NCBI GenBank assembly: GCA_004557645.1
Contig: SFGI01000002.1
Coordinates: forward strand, 72,768 to 136,767
Source: [Eubacterium] saphenum
GTDB lineage: Bacteria; Bacillota; Clostridia; Lachnospirales; Anaerotignaceae
Length of the DNA stretch: 64,000 nt
Direction of reading: 5' to 3'
The notes beneath the pieces were generated by a model. The model saw only the letters and a list, made by a program, of their open reading frames with translations. It was not told the DNA's origin and did no database searches. A program made the translations under genes and the position numbers. How positions within the stretch are numbered: the first letter of the stretch is position 1; every line of letters begins with the position of its first letter. Positions 26,216-33,354 of this stretch are shown here, one piece after another.

Positions 26216-27172
26216 TCACTTTTGTATTTCGACCACAGGGGTCTTTTCTGTTCCGGAAGGCGATTTACGCCTTTGTTCCATCCTTCTCCCCACTGCATCG
26301 AATATCTCCTGTTTTATGATAGCTTCGTGGGTATTTTCCACCACGATCCATCGATTTTTCGGCAATTCCCGGGTCTTTTTCTCCTTGAAGCTGATCTTTT
26401 CTTCCTTTCCCTGAGCCATGTGCCCCAGATAGACAGGATTTTGCAGAATCTTTCGTACCGTTCCCGCCGACCATTTCCCGCAGTCCTTCCTGCCCATGTC
26501 CTGCCCCCGCTGTTTCTTCACCTGGGTGGGCGTGGGGACAGCCTTTGCCGTCAATCGTTCTGCAATCATTTTACAGGAAAGCCCCCATAAGTACAAGTCA
26601 TATATTTTTTCCACAACCTGCGCCGTTTCCCGATCCACGATCAGATGATGGCGGCAGGCAGGGTCTTTCAAATAACCATAAGGGGCATAATTGCCAAGAA
26701 ACTGCCCTTCTTCCATCTTGCGGCGAAATACGGCCCGGATATTTTCCGAAAGCTCTTCTGAATACCATTCATTCACCAGACTGTTGATCTGGCGGGCTTT
26801 TTTGTTGGCCCGCAAAGCCGTATCCACATGATCCACCACTGTGATAAAACGGATCCCCCATAAGGGAAACAATTCGTGGAGATATCGTTCCGCCGTGGCA
26901 GCGTTTCTGGTAAAACGGGATTGGGTCTTGCATAATAGGATGGAGAATTTTCCTTCTTCCGCCGCCTTCAGCATCTGCCGAAAGGCAGGTCTGTCCTCCC
27001 GCAGGCCGGAATAATCCTCATCGGCATAAATGCCATAGACCGCCCACCCCTGCTTTTGGGCATATTCCAAGAGAAGGGCTTTCTGGTTCTGGATGCTTTC
27101 GCTTTCCGCCACGCCCTTTTCCCGATCCTCTACAGAAAGCCTGCAATAGATGGCCGCTGTTTCCTGCTTCAT
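26216..27172 (-). CDS. Serine site-specific recombinase (short large-serine-recombinase type)
   Basis: This 318-residue protein has an N-terminal resolvase catalytic domain (residues about 5-150): IYCRLS holds the nucleophile Ser13, and YADEDYSGLREDRPAFRQML and QSRFTRN carry the conserved Asp/Arg residues. A recombinase (Pfam Recombinase) DNA-binding domain follows to about residue 300 (PYGYLKD, KWSAGTVRKILQNPVYLG). It stops about where the zinc-ribbon and coiled-coil domain of larger family members would start. I start at the ATG at 27172, with AAGGAG eight bases upstream; the frame continues 34 codons further without support and into a terminator. It is the only recombinase in the element and so the likely integrase/excisionase. 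Confidence 0.88.
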   Translation of the reverse strand: MKQETAAIYCRLSVEDREKGVAESESIQNQKALLLEYAQKQGWAVYGIYADEDYSGLREDRPAFRQMLKAAEEGKFSILLCKTQSRFTRNAATAERYLHELFPLWGIRFITVVDHVDTALRANKKARQINSLVNEWYSEELSENIRAVFRRKMEEGQFLGNYAPYGYLKDPACRHHLIVDRETAQVVEKIYDLYLWGLSCKMIAERLTAKAVPTPTQVKKQRGQDMGRKDCGKWSAGTVRKILQNPVYLGHMAQGKEEKISFKEKKTRELPKNRWIVVENTHEAIIKQEIFDAVGRRMEQRRKSPSGTEKTPVVEIQK

Positions 27173-27239
27173 AGCCGCCGCTCCTTTTTCTTTCTTAGAA
27201 AAAATATACGGTGATTCTTTTATTTTATCCATAAAATAA

Positions 27240-27272
27240 AAAAACCGCAATCGATGAATGCGGTTTTTAAGC
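27240..27272 (-). terminator. Terminator of the zinc-ribbon gene
   Basis: AAACCGCA and TGCGGTTT form a stem followed by seven T on the minus strand, six bases after the stop codon at 27278. It separates this gene from the recombinase. Confidence 0.8.
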
Positions 27273-27277
27273 AAATT

Positions 27278-27547
27278 TTAAAGTCCTCTGAAGATATATT
27301 TCTGACACTTGGGACAAACAGAATCCTCATGAATCTTGCGGCGGCAATCCAGCCCTTTGCCACAATGGGGACATCTATACAGTTTTACTTCCAGGAAAAT
27401 ATCCAGAGCTACGATAATGATCATCAACGGGATATTTCTCGCAAATACGAAGGCCATCGCCGCCAGCGCATAAAGCACCAAACTCAATTTCTGGAATTTT
27501 TTAAACTTCGCCATCAATGCGGTTCCTTTTTCTGATAAGGCTTGCAC
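27278..27547 (-). CDS. Small membrane protein with C-terminal zinc ribbon, 89 aa
   Basis: The protein has a basic N-terminus, two membrane helices (about residues 20-55), and a C-terminal zinc ribbon with CPHC and CPKC. The gene starts at a GTG at 27547, which has AAAGGAGGG seven bases upstream; an ATG 11 codons later has a weaker site. It lies between the recombinase and the right attachment core, where some elements carry a recombination directionality factor, but nothing in the sequence shows that role. Function unknown. Confidence 0.72.
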   Translation of the reverse strand: MQALSEKGTALMAKFKKFQKLSLVLYALAAMAFVFARNIPLMIIIVALDIFLEVKLYRCPHCGKGLDCRRKIHEDSVCPKCQKYIFRGL

Positions 27548-27667
27548 AATTTTTCCCTCCTTTTTCCGGATTCTTTATCCTTATTTTACAACAAATGTAT
27601 GCAAAATGCAATAAGAAAGAGAACTTGTCCGAGAAAGCAGAAGAAAACATCCAGCGGAGATCCCGTG

Positions 27668-27682
27668 ACCCATGTCACGGGT
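27668..27682 (+). repeat. Right attachment core (attR), 15-bp direct repeat
   Basis: This is identical to 20845-20859. Together with the preceding bases it makes a perfect inverted repeat, CCCGTGACCCATGTCACGGG (27663-27682 less one flank base), with 8-bp arms around CCAT. On the left side the arm before the core differs (GGTCACGGC), as expected if the left flank is host DNA and the right-side left arm belongs to the element. Confidence 0.85.
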
Positions 27683-28360
27683 ATTGCCTGCGGCAACGGC
27701 TGGAATTCGGATGGAATCTATCGGGGCATCGCCCCCGATGTGAATATCGTTTCCGTAAAAATATTGGATCGGTATGGGCAGGGAAATTCCACCCATGCGG
27801 TACTGGGTCTCCGATGGATAATGGACAACGCCCGCAAATATAATATTAAAGTAGTAAATCTCTCCATCGGCACCAATGACAGAAAAGTCAACCTGCCTTT
27901 GAAGGAAGCCGTCGAACGGCTCTGGCAAATGGGCATCGTGGTAGTGGCTGCCGCAGGAAATCCCGATGGAAGAAACGGCTATCGTCCGCCTCCTGCCGTC
28001 AGCAGCGGGGTCATTTCCGTTGGGGCATGGGAGGACAGAGGCTATTTCCAGACTCCCTCCTTTTCCTTTTTTACCCAAGGGGAGATGCCCGACCTTTGGG
28101 CACCGGGGGAAAATGTCATTTCCGTCCTTTCCCCGGATTATGATTTCAGCCTGCCCAATCGCAGCCGCAGCAGCATCGTCAAACAAAATTATATCACCAT
28201 GAGCGGTGCATCTATGGCAACGCCCCTCATCAGCGGTGCGGCTGCCCTGCTTTTGGCGAGGAATCCCCGTGCCCGCCCCGCAGAGATTAAAAAACTGCTG
28301 CTGCAAAAAGCCAAACCCTTTGGCGGACTTCTGACAGAGGAGGTCTGCCGCACATTTTGA
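27668..28360 (+). pseudogene. Subtilisin-like serine protease, C-terminal part (split gene)
   Basis: This is the 3' part of the gene begun at 20656. Protease sequence begins exactly at the repeat (THVTGIACGNG) and continues with the substrate-binding strands, the oxyanion-hole Asn in AAAGNPDG and the catalytic Ser in MSGASMATP (Ser245 of the rebuilt protein). Joined to the left part it gives a 293-residue S8 protease with complete Asp27/His62/Ser245. The frame runs upstream of the repeat into element DNA, but the only ATG there has no ribosome site. An intact downstream gene follows 17 bases later. Confidence 0.88.
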
Positions 28361-28377
28361 AGAAAGGTGGTTTTCTT

Positions 28378-28806
28378 ATGTCCGAAAACACTGTCTACAC
28401 TCTCGCAAAGACCCTCCAGAAAACCGATGGGCTGGAAAAGGATTTTTCCGAAATGCTCTCCAGTCTGCGGGACACCATCGAAAAAGAATATCTGCTGAAG
28501 ATCCGCTCCGCTGCCAACTCGGAAAAAGCCTTCGCCGTGGAACACCCGCCCCGGGAAGTCACTTTGCTCCGAGCCATGTCCGCCTTTATGGATGAAAACG
28601 GCAAACGGCAGATCGACCGCATGACAAAAAGCCTGCTGTTCCTGCATACCATGCAGCATATCCAGCGGGGCGTAGAGGATTTTTCCGCCGGAAATCTGCT
28701 GGAAGCCCGCAGTGCAGAGGGCGGCACCCCCGAAGACCTGCCTTCTCCCCAATCTGCTAAAATGGCTGGGTTATTGCTCACACTGGCCCTTGCCGACCAG
28801 TTTTAA
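28378..28806 (+). CDS. Hypothetical protein downstream of the protease, 142 aa
   Basis: This is an unrecognised, mostly helical cytoplasmic protein with no signal peptide. It starts at an ATG with AAAGGTGG seven bases upstream and lies 17 bases after the protease stop codon, so it would form an operon with the rebuilt protease and is at present cut off from the protease promoter by the element. A Ser/Pro-rich segment precedes the hydrophobic C-terminus (LLLTLALADQF). Confidence 0.75.
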   Translation: MSENTVYTLAKTLQKTDGLEKDFSEMLSSLRDTIEKEYLLKIRSAANSEKAFAVEHPPREVTLLRAMSAFMDENGKRQIDRMTKSLLFLHTMQHIQRGVEDFSAGNLLEARSAEGGTPEDLPSPQSAKMAGLLLTLALADQF

Positions 28807-28810
28807 AAAG

Positions 28811-28849
28811 AAAAAGCCTCAAGCCCTTTTCGGGTTTGAGGCGGCTCAT
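28811..28849 (-). terminator. Terminator of the XRE regulator gene
   Basis: GCCTCAAACCC and GGGCTTGAGGC form a stem followed by TTTTTC on the minus strand. On the plus strand it may end the protease operon but lacks a T run. Confidence 0.7.
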
Positions 28850-28851
28850 TC

Positions 28852-29571
28852 TTATGCGTGATCGCTCACAACAAACATATTCATTTTTTTCAATACGCGG
28901 ATATCTTCTTTGGAAACAGACAGTTCCTCTTTCAGTTCCTCGTTTTCTTCCAAAATTTCGGGAGAAAGGATAAATTTGAAGCAGGCAGGCAGGATCGGCT
29001 GTGTGGACAGACCACAATATAACCCCGCCATTCTGCCGCTGTGGCTGAAGGAATTGATGGCATAGAGGAAAGCTCTTTCCACTTTATTATTCTGATTTTC
29101 AAAATTGAAGTTTACGAAGGTATCATAGCGGCGCATAGTGCCATGATACAGCAGCTTGCACTGATAATAGTTCGTAAAATCCTCCAGATACGCATACATA
29201 TTTGCGCTGAAAACGCCGTTCTCCTCTCCGCCGTCCTGCACTTCGATGACGTTGCGGGCAATGCGGCTGCGTCTGCCATCGTAAAAATACATATAATATC
29301 TGCTTCTGCCCAGCTTGCGTTTGTTGGATTCCCCTTCTTCCCTTGTTGTTTCGCTGGCGTCTTCATAATCGATCAGCTGATTTACAGAAATCCCCAAAGC
29401 CTGAGCGATGGTAAACAGTGTCTCGATATCAATGGAGATATCCCCATTTTCATATTTGGAAACCGTTGCCTTGCTTTTATGGATCATCCCCGCAAATGCT
29501 TCGATAGTCAGATTCTTCGTTTTTCGGTATAAACGGATCCTCTGCCCCACATGGATACTGATTTCTTTCAT
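28852..29571 (-). CDS. XRE family transcriptional regulator
   Basis: This 239-residue protein has an N-terminal Cro/C1-type helix-turn-helix (IRLYRKTKNLTIEAFAGMIHKSKATVSKYENGDISID, about residues 10-48). The long C-terminal domain has many aromatic residues (SRYYMYFYDGRRSRIARNVIEVQD...) and would bind a signal; I do not recognise its family. I place the start at the ATG at 29571, which has AGGTG six bases before it. The gene diverges from brnQ across a long regulatory gap that contains repeated AAAGAAT motifs. Confidence 0.82.
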   Translation of the reverse strand: MKEISIHVGQRIRLYRKTKNLTIEAFAGMIHKSKATVSKYENGDISIDIETLFTIAQALGISVNQLIDYEDASETTREEGESNKRKLGRSRYYMYFYDGRRSRIARNVIEVQDGGEENGVFSANMYAYLEDFTNYYQCKLLYHGTMRRYDTFVNFNFENQNNKVERAFLYAINSFSHSGRMAGLYCGLSTQPILPACFKFILSPEILEENEELKEELSVSKEDIRVLKKMNMFVVSDHA

Positions 29572-29632
29572 CTCTTTCACCTACGTTTTCTCCTAATCGT
29601 TCTCTATCGTATTTCTCAATTATATATATTGT

Positions 29633-29698
29633 AAAGAATGAACTTTTTTATATCAGGTTTATTATAGTATAAAGAATCCTATAAAAAAAGTATTCTTT
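29633..29698. promoter_or_regulatory. Repeated AAAGAAT motifs near the XRE gene start
   Basis: AAAGAAT occurs at 29633-29639 and 29671-29677, and in reverse as ATTCTTT at 29692-29698, forming an inverted pair around an A/T-rich centre. Another copy lies at about 30160. They are candidate operators for the adjacent XRE regulator, by position only. Confidence 0.35.
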
Positions 29699-30325
29699 CC
29701 GATACTTAATGCATTTTTATGGAAACTTAACACAGAATTTTTCACAAGAGGACAACTGTCCTGTTCTCGAAAAAACTGTTTCCTTACACGACTACTGCTC
29801 ATAAAAAAATACAATGCTGATTTCGTGCATTTCGCGGCATTTCTCCATCAAAAGTTTCTTTCTACTTGACTTTTTCCATTTATTTACAGTTTCTGTAAGA
29901 ATTTATTGTATATCATTGTAACATATATATAGAGGAAAATCTATATTTTTTCTGCCATAACATCTAAAATTATTCAATAAAAACACGAATGCATTTGTAT
30001 GTTTTGACGAATACATTTCCAATAAACCAACTTTCCCCCCCTTGCAATATTGACATTATGTCAATTTCATAATAATAAGAAAATCTATGAATTCTTGTCG
30101 ATTTTCGCATGGTTTCGTTCAAAATATCTAATTTCGTCCCATTTTTTCCACTCTGAATACAAAGAATCCCCCCTTTCGTTTCACTAAACTATTTTTCATC
30201 CATTTGCCGAATTTTTGTTTTTCAGGCATAATACGGATTGTAGGACAACCGAAGCACTTCACTTCGGTATATTTAAGAGAAAAAGATTTGAGAAGAAAAA
30301 GATTTGTTTAGGAGGAGTTCAATTT
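29699..30325. other. Long AT-rich regulatory gap upstream of brnQ
   Basis: About 630 bases without a gene. It contains the direct repeat ACGAATRCATTT (29985-29996 and 30007-30018, 22 bases apart), the brnQ promoter with a palindrome at 30049-30078, and a leader of about 240 bases with a small hairpin ACCGAAG/CTTCGGT (about 30249-30269). I find no T-box or CodY-box in it. Confidence 0.6.
30049..30078 (+). promoter_or_regulatory. brnQ promoter with overlapping palindrome
   Basis: TTGACA (30050-30055) and TAATAA (30073-30078) are 17 bases apart. The -35 box lies in ATTGACATTATGTCAAT (30049-30065), an inverted repeat with 8-bp arms, so a dimeric regulator bound there would compete with RNA polymerase. 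Confidence 0.65.
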
Positions 30326-31645
30326 ATGCGTAAAAAGACAAGTTTGAAGGACATTGCAGTAATCGGGCTGGCATTGTTTGCAATGTTTTTCGGTGCCGGC
30401 AACCTGATTTTCCCCCCTCACCTGGGCACAAATGCAGGCAGTGAGTGGTTCCTGGGCTTTATGTGCTTTTTTGTGGCTGACGTAGGCCTGGCTCTGGTAG
30501 CCATCCTTTCCATGATCAAAAGCGGTGACGTTTCCATCCAGGGCGTAACCAAAAAGCTGGGTCCCGTTCCTTCTGTTATCATCAATACTCTGATCGTTCT
30601 GTGTATCGGGCCTTTCCTGGCAATTCCCCGTACTGCAGCGACAACCTTTGAAATGGGCGTAATGCCTCTGTTCCCCAACATCAGCAGCTGGATGTTCGGT
30701 GCAGTTTTCTTCGGTCTGGTGCTGCTGTTTACCGTACGTCCCTCCGGCGTTGTAGACGTAATCGGTAAATATCTGACACCTGTACTGGTTGCTTGTCTGC
30801 TGGCGATGATTGTCATCGGCTTCGTAAACCCCATTGGCGATATCAGCACAGTGGCAAAATTCGACACAGTAAAAGAAGGTATTATGTCCGGTTACCAGAC
30901 TATGGACGTTCTGGCTTCCATCGTATTCGTTATCATTATCATTTCCGCTGCAAAGGATAAAGGCTATACAGAAACAAAAGACACCATGAACGTTGTCATC
31001 AAATCCAGCATTTTTGCTGCCATTGCTCTGTTCGTGATCTATGGCGGTCTGGCATTCCTGGGTGCGACAACATCTGCCGGCGGCTTTGAAGGCTATAACC
31101 AGACAGGTCTGGTAGTAGCGATCACACAGTCTCTGATCGGCAGCTACGGCGTACTGGTTCTGGCAATCATCGTATTCTTTGCCTGCCTGACCACAGCAAT
31201 CGGTCTGGTTTCTTCCTGCGCATCCTATTTTGAAGGCCTGACAAAAGGGAAAGTTTCCTATACAAAGGTAGTTATCCTGACTGTTGCCTTCAGCTATATC
31301 GTATCCAATTTTGGTATTTCTACTATCATCAGCATCGCTTCTCCCGTACTGAGCCTGCTGTACCCCGTTGTTCTGGTAATGATCGTGCTGAATTTCTTTG
31401 GCAGCCGCATCAAAAACAACAACATCTATATCTTCGCGGCAGCCTTCGCTTTGGCAGCAAGTGCAGCAGAAGTCCTGTGCGGCTTCGGTCTGCCTCTGGA
31501 ATTCATCCACAAACTGCCTCTGGGCTCCTTCCAGTGCGGCTGGATCGTTCCTGCTATCATCGGCGGCATCATCGGCAAATTTGTGCCCACTTCCGAAAGA
31601 AGCTTCTCCTTCGGCAAAGACGAAGAAGATATCGATGCCATCTGA
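30326..31645 (+). CDS. brnQ: Branched-chain amino acid transport system II carrier protein
   Basis: This 439-residue membrane protein belongs to the LIVCS family, which takes up leucine, isoleucine and valine with Na+ or H+. The start MRKKTSLKDIAVIGLALFAMFFGAGNLIFPPHLG has the family signature FGAGNLIFPP in the first helix; about 12 membrane helices follow. I start at the ATG at 30326, with TAGGAGGAG upstream. It is transcribed alone, from a promoter at 30049-30078 to a terminator at 31664. Confidence 0.93.
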   Translation: MRKKTSLKDIAVIGLALFAMFFGAGNLIFPPHLGTNAGSEWFLGFMCFFVADVGLALVAILSMIKSGDVSIQGVTKKLGPVPSVIINTLIVLCIGPFLAIPRTAATTFEMGVMPLFPNISSWMFGAVFFGLVLLFTVRPSGVVDVIGKYLTPVLVACLLAMIVIGFVNPIGDISTVAKFDTVKEGIMSGYQTMDVLASIVFVIIIISAAKDKGYTETKDTMNVVIKSSIFAAIALFVIYGGLAFLGATTSAGGFEGYNQTGLVVAITQSLIGSYGVLVLAIIVFFACLTTAIGLVSSCASYFEGLTKGKVSYTKVVILTVAFSYIVSNFGISTIISIASPVLSLLYPVVLVMIVLNFFGSRIKNNNIYIFAAAFALAASAAEVLCGFGLPLEFIHKLPLGSFQCGWIVPAIIGGIIGKFVPTSERSFSFGKDEEDIDAI

Positions 31646-31663
31646 TAAAATCTATGATAGAAT

Positions 31664-31694
31664 AGACACCGTAAAAAATACGGTGTCTTTTTTA
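31664..31694 (+). terminator. Terminator of brnQ
   Basis: AGACACCGTA and TACGGTGTCT form a 10-bp stem followed by six T. Confidence 0.9.
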
Positions 31695-31811
31695 TTGAAA
31701 AAATTTCTATTTCGCAAACTTTTTTGCTCGTCAGCCCATCTATACTACAGAAAACGGAATGAAAGTTTTCCAAGCTGACCGGAAAGCAATAGAAACAGGA
31801 GGTACCCCTAT

Positions 31812-32300
31812 ATGCAGGACATTTATGACTGCACTGTGCAATATATCATTGAAAATCAAAATAAGTTTTATCGTCTGGCATACAGCTATGTTCAGGAAGA
31901 GCAAGCCGCACTGGATGTGGTGCAAAACGCCATCTGCCGTGCCTTGGAAGGCTGCTTCGGACTGAAAAACCCCTTGGCACTGAAAACGTGGTTTTACCGC
32001 ATCCTTGTCAATGAATCGCTGCAATATCTGCGCAAACGAAAAAAAGAAACGACGCTGACAGAAGAACACACAGCCACCCTCACCTATTCTGAGCCTGCCT
32101 TTGAAGAGGATAAACGGGCCTACGAAGCCGTGATACAGCTGCCCGAAGCCATGAAAAACGTCGTACTCCTCCATTATTACGAGGACCTGACCCTAAAACA
32201 GATCGCAGAAATCACTGACACCCCCCTCAGCACCGTAAAGACCCGACTCTACAGTGCCCTGAAAAAACTCAAACTGACCCTAAAGGAGGAAGCTTTATGA
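31812..32300 (+). CDS. ECF-type RNA polymerase sigma factor (SigV-like)
   Basis: This 162-residue sigma factor has regions 2 (FYRLAYSYVQEEQAALDVVQNAICRAL, residues about 19-45) and 4 (PEAMKNVVLLHYYEDLTLKQIAEITDTPLSTVKTRLYSALKKL, C-terminal), with no regions 1 or 3, as in extracytoplasmic-function factors. The next gene overlaps it by four bases and resembles the anti-sigma factor RsiV, which points to a SigV-type system. In Bacillus that system answers lysozyme. AGGAGG precedes the ATG. A TGAAAGTTTTCC element at about 31759 may be part of an autoregulated promoter, but the -10 is not clear. Confidence 0.88.
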   Translation: MQDIYDCTVQYIIENQNKFYRLAYSYVQEEQAALDVVQNAICRALEGCFGLKNPLALKTWFYRILVNESLQYLRKRKKETTLTEEHTATLTYSEPAFEEDKRAYEAVIQLPEAMKNVVLLHYYEDLTLKQIAEITDTPLSTVKTRLYSALKKLKLTLKEEAL

Positions 32301-33217
32301 ACCCTGAAAACGGCAAAAAGACTTACGAGTCCATTGAGATCCCCGAAAAACTGAATGAAATGGTGACCCAGACGATCGCTTCTAAAAATAAGGAGGAACT
32401 TCGCATGAAATATGAAGAACAGAAAAAAACAATGAAACCCGCATCCCGTCGCCCCCTTTGGAGAGGCTGTGTGGCTGCAGCTGCCGCAATTTTGGTGGCA
32501 GGCACAGTTGGCCTGAACGCCAGCCCTGTCTTTGCGGAAGAAATGAGCAAAGTGCCCGTCATCGGACAGCTGGCACAGGTATTGACCTTCCGTTCCTTCC
32601 AGGGAACTGAGGGCGATGTTGAGCTGAATGTAAATGTACCTGTGGTACAAAGCGCAGACGGCAAGGAACTGCCCGCAAAGGTAAACGCGCAGATCCAGCA
32701 GATCACTGCCAATTATGAAGCCCAGGCCAAGGCAGAGATGGCAGAATACAAAGAAGCCTTTTTCGCAACAGGCGGCACAGAAGAGGAATGGGCAGGACGC
32801 ACCATGGATCTGTTCATCGATTATGACGTAAAATATTTTACAGACGACATCCTCTCTCTGGAAGTGACCACAGCCAAAAGCTGGGTTTCCGCCGATGAAG
32901 AACGCACCTACTACAACATCGATCTGAAAAACGACAAAGCACTGACACTGGAAGATCTGCTGGGCAAAGATTATGTTTCCATCTGCAACAAGAGCATTGT
33001 GGAACAAATCAACGAACGGATCGCCGCAGATGAAAGCGTTTCCTTCTTTGGTTACGGCAAAAACACAGATGAGATCGGTTCCATGGGCGGCTTTGAAACT
33101 GTGGATGCAAGCACATCCTTCTATCTGAACGCGGATGGCGAAGTAGTGATCTCCTTCCCCGAATATTCTATCGCTCCCGGCTACATGGGCATTCAGGAAT
33201 TTGTAATTACTCCCTAA
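32297..33217 (+). CDS. RsiV-like anti-sigma factor (DUF3298/DUF4163-type)
   Basis: This 306-residue membrane protein has a cytoplasmic N-terminus of about 50 residues that would bind the sigma factor, one membrane segment (about residues 53-72), and an extracellular domain with the DUF3298-type end (SFYLNADGEVVISFPEYSIAPGYMGIQEFVI). A signal-peptidase-like site (SPVFA then EE) follows the membrane segment, matching the known mechanism in which RsiV is cut by signal peptidase after binding lysozyme. The sequence supports the fold and topology; the lysozyme signal is inferred. The gene overlaps the sigma gene by four bases. Confidence 0.85.
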   Translation: MNPENGKKTYESIEIPEKLNEMVTQTIASKNKEELRMKYEEQKKTMKPASRRPLWRGCVAAAAAILVAGTVGLNASPVFAEEMSKVPVIGQLAQVLTFRSFQGTEGDVELNVNVPVVQSADGKELPAKVNAQIQQITANYEAQAKAEMAEYKEAFFATGGTEEEWAGRTMDLFIDYDVKYFTDDILSLEVTTAKSWVSADEERTYYNIDLKNDKALTLEDLLGKDYVSICNKSIVEQINERIAADESVSFFGYGKNTDEIGSMGGFETVDASTSFYLNADGEVVISFPEYSIAPGYMGIQEFVITP

Positions 33218-33300
33218 GGGCTCTGCCCTTAGAATCCCGCAAGGGAAATAATTTCCCTTGACCCTTATACACGCAAAAACTCCGTTTTTGCAAAAGGATA
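33218..33300. repeat. Three consecutive hairpins after the sigma/anti-sigma operon
   Basis: The gap holds AGGGCTCTGCCCT, AAGGGAAATAATTTCCCTT and CAAAAACTCCGTTTTTG in a row, each a near-perfect palindrome, and then the terminator at 33303. Such hairpin chains are common intergenic repeats in this group, though I see no second full copy in the window. Confidence 0.5.
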
Positions 33301-33302
33301 AT

Positions 33303-33345
33303 AAGAAAAGGTATCTCTATCATAATGACAGGGATACCTTTTTTC
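33303..33345. terminator. Bidirectional terminator between the anti-sigma and oxidoreductase genes
   Basis: AAGAAAAGGTATC and GATACCTTTTTTCTT form a long stem with T runs on both strands, serving both converging genes. Confidence 0.8.
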
Positions 33346-33354
33346 TTGATTGCG

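Larger units (their letters stand above)
20845..27667. mobile_element. 6.8-kb serine-recombinase element inserted in a protease gene
   Basis: The element is bounded by the 15-bp repeat and separates the two parts of one protease gene. Contents from left to right: a 29-aa peptide gene, dctM, dctQ, dctP (all minus), a GntR regulator (plus), a repeat cluster, a lipoprotein and serine recombinase (minus), and a zinc-ribbon membrane protein (minus). The recombinase lies near the right end, as is usual for integrase genes. No phage structural, conjugation or replication genes are present, so it is a small integrative element that can probably excise but not transfer itself. Codon use in the TRAP genes resembles that of highly expressed host genes such as rnf, so it does not look newly foreign. 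Confidence 0.85.

Noticed and set aside
27599..27667. Independent start for the right-hand protease part
   Set aside because: The only in-frame ATG has no ribosome site, and the part lacks Asp and His of the catalytic triad, so it would not be active alone.
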